Shown here: positions 1 to 6,448 of the stretch, piece by piece
Position numbering within the stretch: position 1 is the stretch's first letter
Layout: every line of letters begins with the position of its first letter
DNA from: Verrucomicrobiales bacterium
GTDB lineage: Bacteria > Verrucomicrobiota > Verrucomicrobiia > Verrucomicrobiales > SLCJ01
DNA: 12,373 nt
Assembly: GCA_007125835.1 (NCBI GenBank)
Contig: SLCJ01000201.1
Coordinates: 1 to 12,373, forward strand
Direction of reading: 5' to 3'
The notes under the pieces: model-generated
Told to the model about the DNA's origin: nothing
The model's input: only the letters and a program-made list of their open reading frames with translations
Database searches by the model: none
Position numbers and translations under genes: made by a program

Positions 1-231
1 ATCATGACGCCGGCGGATTTTGAAACGGACCTCGATGCCTACGCGGGGTCGGCGTTTCAGTTCGAGCCGGTGCTCACGCAGAGCGCATGGTTCCGCCCAC
101 ACAATGTGAGCGAGGATGTCGAGGGATTGTATTTCTCCGGTGCGGGCACCCACCCGGGAGCCGGCATCCCCGGCGTGCTGTCCAGCGCCAAGGTGCTCGA
201 CCGCGTCGTCCCCGATCCGGTGCGCGCGTGA
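1..231 (+). CDS. crtI: CrtI-type carotenoid (phytoene/diapophytoene) desaturase, C-terminal fragment
   Basis: Only the last 76 codons are in the window; the gene starts upstream. The fragment reads in frame from base 1 and ends at TGA 229-231. It contains the C-terminal signature of FAD-dependent CrtI desaturases: a stretch reading GSAFQFEPVLTQSAWFRPHN followed by LYFSGAGTHPGAGIPGVLSS, which is the FAD-contacting end of the family. Family members introduce double bonds into phytoene (C40) or dehydrosqualene (C30), working at the membrane. The stop overlaps a GTGA that could start the next gene, a carotenoid-type prenyl synthase, so the two are almost certainly cotranscribed. Which substrate (C30 or C40) is used cannot be told from this piece. 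A CrtN/CrtO-like or HpnE-like desaturase is possible, but the GTHPGAG motif fits CrtI/CrtN best. Confidence 0.9.
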   Translation: MMTPADFETDLDAYAGSAFQFEPVLTQSAWFRPHNVSEDVEGLYFSGAGTHPGAGIPGVLSSAKVLDRVVPDPVRA

Positions 232-284
232 AACAGCCGCAGGGTCTCCCTTGTCTTGCCTACGGACCGCGCCACGTTTCCAAT

Positions 285-1229
285 ATGAACCCTGCGGAAT
301 CGCAGCCCGACGGGCCGACCGAGCCAGCCGCTTCGGTCACCCCCGGCGCGGACAGTCCGGAAGATTTAGCGGCCAGCCATCACTGGTGTCGTGCCTCGAC
401 ACGGCACCATGCAAAAAGTTTTTTCTTCGCTTCGTTTCCGCTGCCGCCGCATAAGCGGCGCGCCGCCTATGCGGTCTATGCGTTCTGCCGCCATGCCGAT
501 GATCTGGTCGACGAGGGCGGGGCGGAGGCCGACCTCCACGGCGTGATCGACGAACTGGGCCGCGCTTTCGATGAGATCACCACAGGTGGGCGACGCGACC
601 TGCCCTTCGCCCCGGCTTTTGCCGAAACCGTGGCCCGCTACCAGCTCAAAAAGCAGCCATTCCAGGATCTCGTCAAAGGCGTGGCCATGGATCTCGGGTC
701 GGTGCGCATCGCCAGCTGGCCCGAGCTGCGCGAATACTGCTACCATGTGGCCTCGGTCGTCGGCCTGATCATGTGCCCCATCCTCGGCCTGCGCGACCCG
801 GCCGGGCGCGCTCAGGCCATCGACCTGGGCATCGCCATGCAGTTGACCAACATCATCCGCGATGTCGCCGAGGATCTCGAACGCGACCGCATCTACCTCC
901 CGGCGGATGAACTGGCCGCCGCCGGACTCTCCGAGGCCGATCTGTGCGCCGGGCGAGTGGATGCGCGCTGGCGAAAGTTTCTCGGCGGCCAGATCGAGCG
1001 GGCCCGCGAGTTTTACCGATCCGGGGAGCGGGGGATCCCGCTTCTCGAGGATGACGGTTCACGGTTGACGGTGCGCCTGATGAGCGCCATCTATGGAGAC
1101 ATCCTCCGCGCCGTCGAGCGTCTGGAGGGCGATGTGTTCCGCACCCGCGCGCGCACCAGCCTTCCTCGAAAGCTCGCCTTGGCTTGGAAGGTGGCCTCAT
1201 TCCACATCCGCCGCCCGCATGTCCGCTGA
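285..1229 (+). CDS. crtB: Phytoene / dehydrosqualene synthase (squalene/phytoene synthase family)
   Basis: 314 aa from ATG 285. Head-to-head prenyl transferase of the trans-isoprenyl diphosphate synthase family, condensing two GGPP (phytoene) or two FPP (dehydrosqualene/squalene). Both Mg-diphosphate-binding motifs are intact: CRHADDLVDE (residues 68-77) and QLTNIIRDVAEDLERDRIYLP (186-206, with DVAED at 193-197). The conserved core begins near residue 31 (SHHWCRASTRHHAKSFFFAS). ATG 285 gives a normal family length. A GTG at 228, overlapping the crtI stop as GTGA, would add 19 residues and is a serious alternative; neither start has a convincing ribosome-binding site. The neighbouring CrtI makes a carotenoid role more likely than a hopanoid HpnC/HpnD role. 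The 3' end overlaps the next gene by 11 bp. Product chain length is not predictable from sequence alone. Confidence 0.9.
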   Translation: MNPAESQPDGPTEPAASVTPGADSPEDLAASHHWCRASTRHHAKSFFFASFPLPPHKRRAAYAVYAFCRHADDLVDEGGAEADLHGVIDELGRAFDEITTGGRRDLPFAPAFAETVARYQLKKQPFQDLVKGVAMDLGSVRIASWPELREYCYHVASVVGLIMCPILGLRDPAGRAQAIDLGIAMQLTNIIRDVAEDLERDRIYLPADELAAAGLSEADLCAGRVDARWRKFLGGQIERAREFYRSGERGIPLLEDDGSRLTVRLMSAIYGDILRAVERLEGDVFRTRARTSLPRKLALAWKVASFHIRRPHVR

Positions 1230-1932
1230 CTCCCCCCAACCCGAAAGGATTGAAGCCGGCCTCACGCCCTGGTACCACAGGCGCATGATCATCCTGCTGG
1301 TCATGTTTTACGGCTTTGCCGCGTATTTTGCCTACGACTGGCAGATTGGATACCCGGAAAAGCAGGTGATCTACGAACGCTACTTGGAACTGAAAGAGCA
1401 GGGCGAGGAAGGCCTCCGGTTGTGGGCCGAGGAAGCCCGGGAAAACCGTTGGAGCTTCGAGGATTCACGCACCATGGCTCCCTTTGCCGCCACAGATGCC
1501 AAAATCCGCGAGCAGATGTGGGGTATGATTGTCTGCCTCGTGCTCGGCGCGATCGCCACCGGATTCTACCTGCGCTCCGCCGGCACGCGCCTTGCCGTAG
1601 ATGCCGATAACCTGCTCCTGCCCCGGCACGGGCCCATCCCAATTTCCGCCATCACCCGCGTCGACACACGCAAATGGCTCAACAAGGGCATCGCCCGCCT
1701 CAACTATCAAATCCCCGGCGGAAAATCAGGGCAAGCCGCCATCGACGGCCTCAAATACGGTGGCTTCAAAGGCGAAAAACCCTTCACCCCCGACCTCATC
1801 CTCGAGCGCGTGGTCAGCACGTTTCCCGGCGAGCTGATCGAAATCGAGGAAGAGCCCGAGGAGCAGGAGCAGGAGGAGTCCGCCCCCTCCGACGCGGAGG
1901 CAAACACCTCCCCACGGAGTTCGAGGGATTGA
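1219..1932 (+). CDS. Hypothetical two-TM membrane protein with possible PH-like C-terminal region
   Basis: 237 aa, not recognised. ATG 1219 lies inside the end of crtB (11-bp overlap), so translation is probably coupled. Residues about 23-40 (MIILLVMFYGFAAYFAYDW) and 100-118 (MWGMIVCLVLGAIATGFYL) are hydrophobic enough to span the membrane. They are separated by an amphipathic, charged stretch (41-99) rich in Glu and Arg. After the second helix, residues about 122-180 alternate short strands and basic loops (PISAITRVDTRKWLNKGIAR), similar in style to bacterial PH-like domains that follow TM pairs; this is a fold guess only. The tail (about 207-237) is extremely acidic and then Ser/Asp rich, likely disordered. 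Its place between carotenoid genes and acpP does not define a function. The frame is supported by the TM pattern and high GC at third positions. Confidence 0.75.
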   Translation: MSADSPQPERIEAGLTPWYHRRMIILLVMFYGFAAYFAYDWQIGYPEKQVIYERYLELKEQGEEGLRLWAEEARENRWSFEDSRTMAPFAATDAKIREQMWGMIVCLVLGAIATGFYLRSAGTRLAVDADNLLLPRHGPIPISAITRVDTRKWLNKGIARLNYQIPGGKSGQAAIDGLKYGGFKGEKPFTPDLILERVVSTFPGELIEIEEEPEEQEQEESAPSDAEANTSPRSSRD

Positions 1933-2006
1933 AACTTTCCCGTTGCGCAACGTCCTCTTGACGGCTATTGATTGCCCCAACCCACAAACCACCTCTCAAA
2001 TACACC

Positions 2007-2249
2007 ATGTCCGATAATATCCAGGAAAAAGTCAAAGACATCATCGTCGACCGCCTCAGCGTCACCCCCGACAAAGTGACTCCGGAGGCCAAGTTCATGG
2101 ACGACCTGGGAGCAGACTCTCTCGACACCGTCGAGCTTGTGATGGCTTTCGAAGAGGAGTTCGGCCTCGAAGTTCCCGACGAAGACTCCGAGAAGCTGCA
2201 AACCGTTGGCGATGTGATCAAATACATCGAGGCCAACGCCACTAAGTAA
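2007..2249 (+). CDS. acpP: Acyl carrier protein
   Basis: 80 aa, the standard size for type II fatty-acid-synthase ACP. It carries growing acyl chains on a phosphopantetheine arm attached to Ser38 in the invariant motif GADSLDTVELVMAFEEEFG (35-53). The remainder is the usual acidic four-helix sequence (EKVKDIIVDRLSV at the N-terminus, VGDVIKYIEANATK at the C-terminus). ATG 2007 gives the canonical MSDNIQEKVK start; longer in-frame starts would add a non-homologous stretch. It lies 74 bp after the membrane-protein gene, so it may have its own promoter. It ends in a strong intrinsic terminator 70 bp downstream, making it effectively a monocistronic unit or the end of the upstream operon. The frequent neighbours fabF, fabG and rnc are absent here. 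A specialised ACP is possible, but the sequence looks like the housekeeping type. Confidence 0.97.
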   Translation: MSDNIQEKVKDIIVDRLSVTPDKVTPEAKFMDDLGADSLDTVELVMAFEEEFGLEVPDEDSEKLQTVGDVIKYIEANATK

Positions 2250-2318
2250 GTTTCCCCCACCCGCGCGCGCGGGAGCATCCGCCCCACTGGCACGCGCCCC
2301 ATTTCCATCCCTCGACAG

Positions 2319-2351
2319 CGGGAGCCCCTCACGGAGGCTCCCGTTTTTTTT
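2319..2351 (+). terminator. Rho-independent terminator of acpP
   Basis: Perfect 8-bp GC-rich stem CGGGAGCC (2319-2326) / GGCTCCCG (2336-2343) with a 9-nt loop, followed directly by eight T residues (2344-2351). It follows the acpP stop by 70 bp, with nothing coding between. A textbook intrinsic terminator for the plus strand. Confidence 0.93.
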
Positions 2352-2428
2352 GCCTCCGCACCCGTGTGCGTGTAGTCTGATGCGGAGCGGGCCCTACACC
2401 AGACAAACCGCCGCCGCACATCCCAACC

Positions 2429-3112
2429 ATGCCCCCTGTCCTCAAATCCATCGCCTGGCTCATTCTCGGTCCCGCCCTTGCCGTGCTGCTTGCCTGGTTG
2501 ATTCTCGCCGGCGGAGCAGGCGGCCCCGACGAAGGGGAATCGGGGGTTTCTGCGGGCAGCCTTCTTTTTGCCGGCGTGGTCTTTGTGGTCGGCGTCTTCG
2601 TCTCTCTCATCTACGCCTCCGCCGCCCTCCGCCCCAACCTCGAAGTGGCAGGCCGCCCGGACGATGATCCACAATCCCCCTTCGCCAAACCCCCGGACAA
2701 AACCGCCGCCATGGATTTCCACGACGCCGATGGAAAGGGAAGCGAATCATCGGTCGAAAATGATTCCTCATCCCGAAAGGAAGGGGAACGGAATGAGCGC
2801 GTGGGAAGCGGCGGTGAGGATGATCACGGCACAGATGATGAGCTGATGGAGCCACCCCCTGGCTTCACCCACGTGGGCAGTTATCCCCTGCCCACAGCGC
2901 GCAGGTGGTTGCCACATCTTGAGGATTGCAGCATCGAATTCGTAGTGGAAATGGATGACAGCGCGGTGCGCGAAGGTGATGGGTGGTCGGCCGCCCTGGG
3001 GGGCACCCACGGCGACGGCGTCCTCGCGCACATCTACGTCCGCGACGAGCACCTGCCACGCTACGCCCAACTCGACGACGAATGGCATGACGCCACCGGC
3101 ACCCGCCATTGA
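2429..3112 (+). CDS. Hypothetical two-TM protein with low-complexity linker and DUF2007-like C-terminal region
   Basis: 227 aa, not firmly recognised. ATG 2429 follows the acpP terminator by 77 bp. Residues 7-28 and 43-64 are strongly hydrophobic and predicted to span the membrane, with a short Gly/Asp/Glu loop between. Residues about 74-142 are a charged, Ser/Asp/Glu/Arg-rich low-complexity linker whose DNA has more AT-rich codons than its surroundings. The C-terminal part (145-217; FTHVGSYPLPTARRWLPHLE and HIYVRDEHLPRYAQL) has the strand-helix-strand layout of small DUF2007-type domains (value, helix, ligand-like strand, then YVRDEHLPRAxxL). This is a weak resemblance that a profile search must confirm. 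A weak promoter-like pair, TTGCCT (2350) and TAGTCT (2373) at 17 bp, lies upstream. The gene converges on the response-regulator gene. Confidence 0.7.
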   Translation: MPPVLKSIAWLILGPALAVLLAWLILAGGAGGPDEGESGVSAGSLLFAGVVFVVGVFVSLIYASAALRPNLEVAGRPDDDPQSPFAKPPDKTAAMDFHDADGKGSESSVENDSSSRKEGERNERVGSGGEDDHGTDDELMEPPPGFTHVGSYPLPTARRWLPHLEDCSIEFVVEMDDSAVREGDGWSAALGGTHGDGVLAHIYVRDEHLPRYAQLDDEWHDATGTRH

Positions 3113-3133
3113 TGGAACGGGGAGAAGGTGAAT

Positions 3134-3172
3134 GGCTGGGACGAAAGCGGCTTTTCTCCGCCAGCCTTCTTT
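3134..3172 (+). terminator. Possible weak terminator in convergent intergenic region
   Basis: GGCTGG (3134-3139) pairs with CCAGCC (3161-3166), with an inner CGG (3148-3150)/CCG (3158-3160) and a bulge, followed by the pyrimidine stretch TTCTTTCC. It lies between two convergent genes (stops at 3112 and 3261), where a terminator would be expected. The stem is imperfect and the T tract short, so this is tentative. Nothing else is seen in 3113-3260. Confidence 0.3.
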
Positions 3173-3260
3173 CCTCGCCCTCTCGCCTTTGATCGATCGC
3201 CACACTCGAATAGGCGTAAACCAGAAGTCCCACGACATTCAAAGTAAGGTTTACCCCCCA

Positions 3261-4661
3261 TCAATCAAGCCGCCGGTAGAGGGTGCGGCGGGCTATGCCG
3301 AGGATGGATGCGGCGAGGCGTTTGTTGCCGCCGACCTTGTCGACGACGTGGCGGATGTAGCGGCGTTCGATTTCCTCGAGCGGCGGCAGCGAGTCATCGT
3401 CGATGCCGAGGGCGAGGGCCCCGGGCAGGTCGTGGGGATGCACGGCGGACCTGCGTTTGGTAATGCGCGGCGGCAGGTGTTCGGGGAGGATTTCCCGGCC
3501 CTGGCAGAAGGCGATGGCGCGTTCCACCGCGTTGCGCAATTCGCGCACGTTGCCGGGGTAGTGGTGGCGCTCCATGCGGGCGAGCGCGTCGGCGCGGACG
3601 CCGCGGATGGTCTTGTTCGCGGCAGCGGCGAATTCGGAGACAAAGGCGGCGATGAGCAGCGGGATGTCGCCCTCGCGTTCGCGCAGCGGCGGCACGCGCA
3701 GCGAGAAGGTTTCGAGCCGGTAGAAGAGGTCTTCGCGGAAGGAGCCGTCGCGAACTTCGGACTCGACGTCGCGATTGGTGGCGGCGACGATCCGCACATC
3801 GACCTGTTCCTCGCGGTTGCTGCCGACCGGGCGGACGCGCCCGTCCTGCAGCACGCGCAGCAGTTTTGCCTGGAGGGCGGGCGGCATTTCCGAAATTTCA
3901 TCGAGAAACAGTGTGCCGCCGCTGGCTTCGGCGAAAATTCCACGGCGGGCCTTCCCCGCGCCGGTGAAGGCTCCGGCGGCGTGGCCGAAGAACTCACTTT
4001 CGAGAAGGTTTTCGGGGATTCCGGCGCAATTGACGGCGATGAAGGGTTCGCCCGCCGCGTTGCTTTCGCGGTGGATCGCCCGCGCCACCAGTTCCTTGCC
4101 GGTGCCGCTTTCGCCCGTAACCAACGCCGGCCCGTTCGCCTTGGCGAGCAGCCGGATCTGCTGGAACATCGAGACCATCGCCGGGCTGCGTCCGAGGATG
4201 CCGTGGAATGACTCGCCGGAGATGCTGGCAGCTTGGAAGCGTCCGATCTGCTCACGCATCGCCCGCTTTTCGAGTATCCGCCGCAAGCTGAGTTGGAAGT
4301 GCTCGAGGTCCACCGGCTTGGTAAGAAAATCCTCCGCGCCCGCCTTGAGTGTCTCGACCGCCTTGCGCACGCTGCCGAAGCCAGTGATGACGAGAAAATC
4401 CGGCGAGCGGCCGGGCAGGCGGCGGCGAGTTTCGCCGAGTAGTGCGAGTCCGTCGGCGCCGGGCAGCCGCAGGTCGCTCACCACAACATCGGGCAGCCAT
4501 TCGGAGATCAGGTCGAGGGCGTCCTCAGCGGTGGCCACGCGGCGGGCGTCGTGGCCGAGATCTTCGATTTCCTCGAGCAACAGCCCGCCCAGTCCCTCGT
4601 CGTCTTCGACGAGCAGGATCTTCGCAGCGGCTTCGTCTTCGGGTGAAAGGAGTTGGCTCAT
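3261..4661 (-). CDS. Sigma-54-dependent response regulator (NtrC/ZraR family)
   Basis: 466 aa with complete three-domain layout. The receiver domain (about 14-130) has acidic pocket D20/D21, phospho-acceptor D63 (VVVSDLRLP), T93 and K115 (TKP). The AAA+ sigma-54 interaction domain (about 152-385) has Walker A GESGTGKE (183-190), an intact sigma-54-contacting GAFTGA loop (230-235), Walker B GGTLFLDE (248-255) and the YPGNVREL motif (368-375). The C-terminal Fis-type helix-turn-helix is at about 444-464 (GGNKRLAASILGIARRTLYR). All catalytic motifs are present, so it should be a working enhancer-binding ATPase. Its ATG overlaps the stop of the kinase gene as ATGA (4658-4661), so the two are a coupled pair. 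A sigma-54 promoter beyond the kinase, in front of the divergent secreted-protein gene, is the obvious target. Sequence class fits ZraR/HydG-like regulators; the exact orthology is inferred. Confidence 0.95.
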   Translation of the reverse strand: MSQLLSPEDEAAAKILLVEDDEGLGGLLLEEIEDLGHDARRVATAEDALDLISEWLPDVVVSDLRLPGADGLALLGETRRRLPGRSPDFLVITGFGSVRKAVETLKAGAEDFLTKPVDLEHFQLSLRRILEKRAMREQIGRFQAASISGESFHGILGRSPAMVSMFQQIRLLAKANGPALVTGESGTGKELVARAIHRESNAAGEPFIAVNCAGIPENLLESEFFGHAAGAFTGAGKARRGIFAEASGGTLFLDEISEMPPALQAKLLRVLQDGRVRPVGSNREEQVDVRIVAATNRDVESEVRDGSFREDLFYRLETFSLRVPPLREREGDIPLLIAAFVSEFAAAANKTIRGVRADALARMERHHYPGNVRELRNAVERAIAFCQGREILPEHLPPRITKRRSAVHPHDLPGALALGIDDDSLPPLEEIERRYIRHVVDKVGGNKRLAASILGIARRTLYRRLD

Positions 4662-6202
4662 GAGGGATTGGGCATGGATGGCGTGGCGGGTTCACGCGGC
4701 AGAAAAATCTCGACGCGGGTGCCGCCGGATTCGCCTTCGTGTATGCGGACGTGGCCGCCGTGGTCGTCGATGATGCCATGCACCACGGCCAGTCCGAGTC
4801 CGGTGCCGGAGCCGACGTTCTTGGTGGTGAAGAACGGCTCGAAAAGCCGCTGGCGGATGTCGTCCGGGATGCCCGGGCCGTCGTCCTCGACGGTGTAGGT
4901 GAAGCCGTCTGAGCCAGCCTTCCAGCCGAGGCGCACGTGCACGCCGGGGGCGGATTGCACGGCGTTGCGCAGCAGGTTGACCAGCACTTGCTCGAGCGCG
5001 ATGGGGTCGGCGGCGATGGTCGGCGGGTCGGCGGGGCCGGTGATTTCCAGGTGTGCCTTGTGGCGACCGGCCTCGTCGCGCACGGCGGACACGGCGGAGG
5101 CCGCCAATTTCTCCGGCCGCACCGTGCGGATCTGCAGGTGGCGGCTGTGGCTGAAATCGAGCAATTGCCGGATGATTACCTCCATCCGCTGCACCTCACA
5201 ACGGATTTTCTCCAGGGTGGCCGCCTGTGGGGAATCCGGCGACACACCGCGCAAGCCGCGCTGGGCCGCCACGCTCACCGTGCCCAGCGGCGTGCCTAAC
5301 TCGTGCGCTACTCCGGCGGCAAGCTGGCCGACGGCGGCGAGTTTTTCCTGCATTCGCAGGCGTTGCTCCATGGCAACGCGGGTGCGGCGATTCCGCTCGA
5401 TCTCGCGCTCGGCAGCCTGAATGCTGTCGAGCATTTCGTTGAAACTTGCCGAGATCGATGCGATTTCCTGCGGTCCGGCCGGTGCCAGGCGGTGGTCGGC
5501 GTCGCCACCCGCCACGCGGCGCATGCCATCGATCAGGTTTCGGAAATGTCGCTCCATCGCCCCGTATTGGCCAACCAGCACGAGCAGCGCCATCACAAGC
5601 GTGGCGATGGAAACGCCGATCAGTCCGACGCGGCGCGCGCGGGCGCGGTCGTCGCGGAAATCCTGCTCGCGGCGCGTCAGCTGCAGCAATCCGCTGGCGC
5701 GGTCGCGTGAATCGCTGAGCGGCACAAAATACGAGTAGACGCGGCGCTCGCCGATCTCACCAAATTCGCCCGCTCTCTCGCCTTCGGCGGCCAGTTCACT
5801 CACGCGGTCGGCTTCGGTGGTGTCCTGGCCGTCGTCGATGGAGGGCCCGCCGACAGCGGCGATCCGCTCGCCCTCCATGTCGAACGCGTAGGCGCTGTAG
5901 ACGGAATCGGTGGTCAGCGCGGCCTGCAATGCCTGTTCGATGCTGCCTTCGCGCTGGCGTTCCATCGCGTGGCTCAATGGCAGCCGAATCGCGCGCGCAA
6001 CCATTTCCAGATCGCTCTGCATGCGCTCCTCGACATTGCGCTCCCACATGTGGAGGATCAGACCGCCCGCCACCGCCATGGCCAGCGCCAGCGGGGCCAC
6101 CACGTAGACCACCAGAATCCATCGCAGCCCGATTCCCCCTTTTGTCGGAAAGCGCCTCTCCGTCCCGTTCGACCGGGCGGCTGTTTTCCGGATTTCACCC
6201 AT
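4658..6202 (-). CDS. Membrane sensor histidine kinase (ZraS-like layout)
   Basis: 514 aa. A short cytoplasmic N-terminus, TM1 (about 27-50), a periplasmic sensor region of about 140 residues (52-190), TM2 (about 192-212), a HAMP linker (about 213-265), a helical segment, then the kinase core. The HisKA H-box is AVGQLAAGVAHELGTPLG with H300 as phospho-acceptor. The ATPase domain has N-box NLLRNAVQSA (409-418), G1 EDDGPGIP (439-446), F-box FEPFFTTK (454-461) and G2 GSGTGLGLAVV (464-474). It should sense an envelope signal and phosphorylate D63 of the coupled regulator. The periplasmic part is acidic (SIDDGQDTTEADRV, 121-133) and has no Cys and only one His (H78), so it does not look like a His-rich metal binder. 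ATG 6202 is the only start that keeps the full TM1 with a normal leader. No ribosome-binding site is evident. The signal sensed is unknown. Confidence 0.95.
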   Translation of the reverse strand: MGEIRKTAARSNGTERRFPTKGGIGLRWILVVYVVAPLALAMAVAGGLILHMWERNVEERMQSDLEMVARAIRLPLSHAMERQREGSIEQALQAALTTDSVYSAYAFDMEGERIAAVGGPSIDDGQDTTEADRVSELAAEGERAGEFGEIGERRVYSYFVPLSDSRDRASGLLQLTRREQDFRDDRARARRVGLIGVSIATLVMALLVLVGQYGAMERHFRNLIDGMRRVAGGDADHRLAPAGPQEIASISASFNEMLDSIQAAEREIERNRRTRVAMEQRLRMQEKLAAVGQLAAGVAHELGTPLGTVSVAAQRGLRGVSPDSPQAATLEKIRCEVQRMEVIIRQLLDFSHSRHLQIRTVRPEKLAASAVSAVRDEAGRHKAHLEITGPADPPTIAADPIALEQVLVNLLRNAVQSAPGVHVRLGWKAGSDGFTYTVEDDGPGIPDDIRQRLFEPFFTTKNVGSGTGLGLAVVHGIIDDHGGHVRIHEGESGGTRVEIFLPREPATPSMPNPS

Positions 6203-6206
6203 AGGG

Positions 6207-6230
6207 TTGGCAAAGTATCACATGTGCCAA
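6207..6230. promoter_or_regulatory. Inverted repeat TTGGCA-N12-TGCCAA, candidate regulator-binding site
   Basis: TTGGCA (6207-6212) and TGCCAA (6225-6230) are perfect inverted arms whose starts are 18 bp apart, so the arms repeat roughly every two helix turns. The centre lies about 156 bp upstream of the start site predicted from the sigma-54 promoter, a usual enhancer distance for NtrC-family activators, and just upstream of the kinase ATG. An inner palindrome CACATGTG is at 6219-6226. Binding by the adjacent regulator is inferred, not shown. Confidence 0.45.
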
Positions 6231-6348
6231 AAATGACCAATAAATCCGTGTGCAATTTTCTCCTTTAAGCAGAATCGCACATCGGAAGCGCTCTGTTTTG
6301 CTTTGGTTTTCAGCAGGTTGCGTTTCCCGAGTCGAGAATGCCGACAGT

Positions 6349-6364
6349 TGGCACGGCACGTGCA
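6349..6364 (+). promoter_or_regulatory. Sigma-54 (-24/-12) promoter for the secreted-protein gene
   Basis: TGGCACGGCACGTGCA matches the consensus TGGCACG-N4-TTGCA at 11 of 12 defined positions; only the first T of TTGC is G. The invariant GG (6350-6351) and GC (6362-6363) are exactly 10 bp apart, as sigma-54 requires. The predicted start of transcription is about 6375, giving a leader of about 74 nt to ATG 6449. The adjacent divergent operon encodes a sigma-54 activator with an intact GAFTGA loop, which strongly supports the call. Confidence 0.82.
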
Positions 6365-6448
6365 CAGAGCAGACCCATCGCATCGTTTCCGCTGGGCTTG
6401 TTCAAGGACAGGGCCCGGGCGAGGCAGGCGATTTAACCCAAAACAGAA

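Larger units (their letters stand above)
6203..6448. promoter_or_regulatory. Divergent control region between kinase and secreted-protein genes
   Basis: 246 bp between divergent starts at 6202 (minus) and 6449 (plus), lower in GC than its flanks in the part nearest the kinase gene. It contains the sigma-54 promoter at 6349-6364, the inverted repeat at 6207-6230, two further copies of a related 9-mer (6248-6256 and 6274-6282), and an untranslated leader of about 74 nt in front of 6449. No gene is seen in it. Confidence 0.7.

Noticed and set aside
87..284. Upstream extension of crtB to ATG 87
   Set aside because: It would overlap crtI by about 145 bp and adds an Arg/Pro/Gly-rich sequence typical of an out-of-frame reading of crtI. 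Only the GTG at 228 remains a possible alternative.
1814..2722. Minus-strand open frame of about 302 codons across acpP
   Set aside because: It runs through acpP and its terminator in antisense, with repetitive Gly/Arg/Ser composition and no domain.
3109..3264. TTGATGG / CCATCAA inverted repeat at the two ends of the convergent intergenic region
   Set aside because: The arms are 7 bp, 142 bp apart, and largely consist of the two stop regions; coincidence is likely.
3132..4211. Long plus-strand open frame (about 359 codons) opposite the response-regulator gene
   Set aside because: It lies antisense to intact receiver and AAA+ motifs; its Gly/Ala/Asp/Val-rich sequence is the usual high-GC mirror of a real gene and has no domain.
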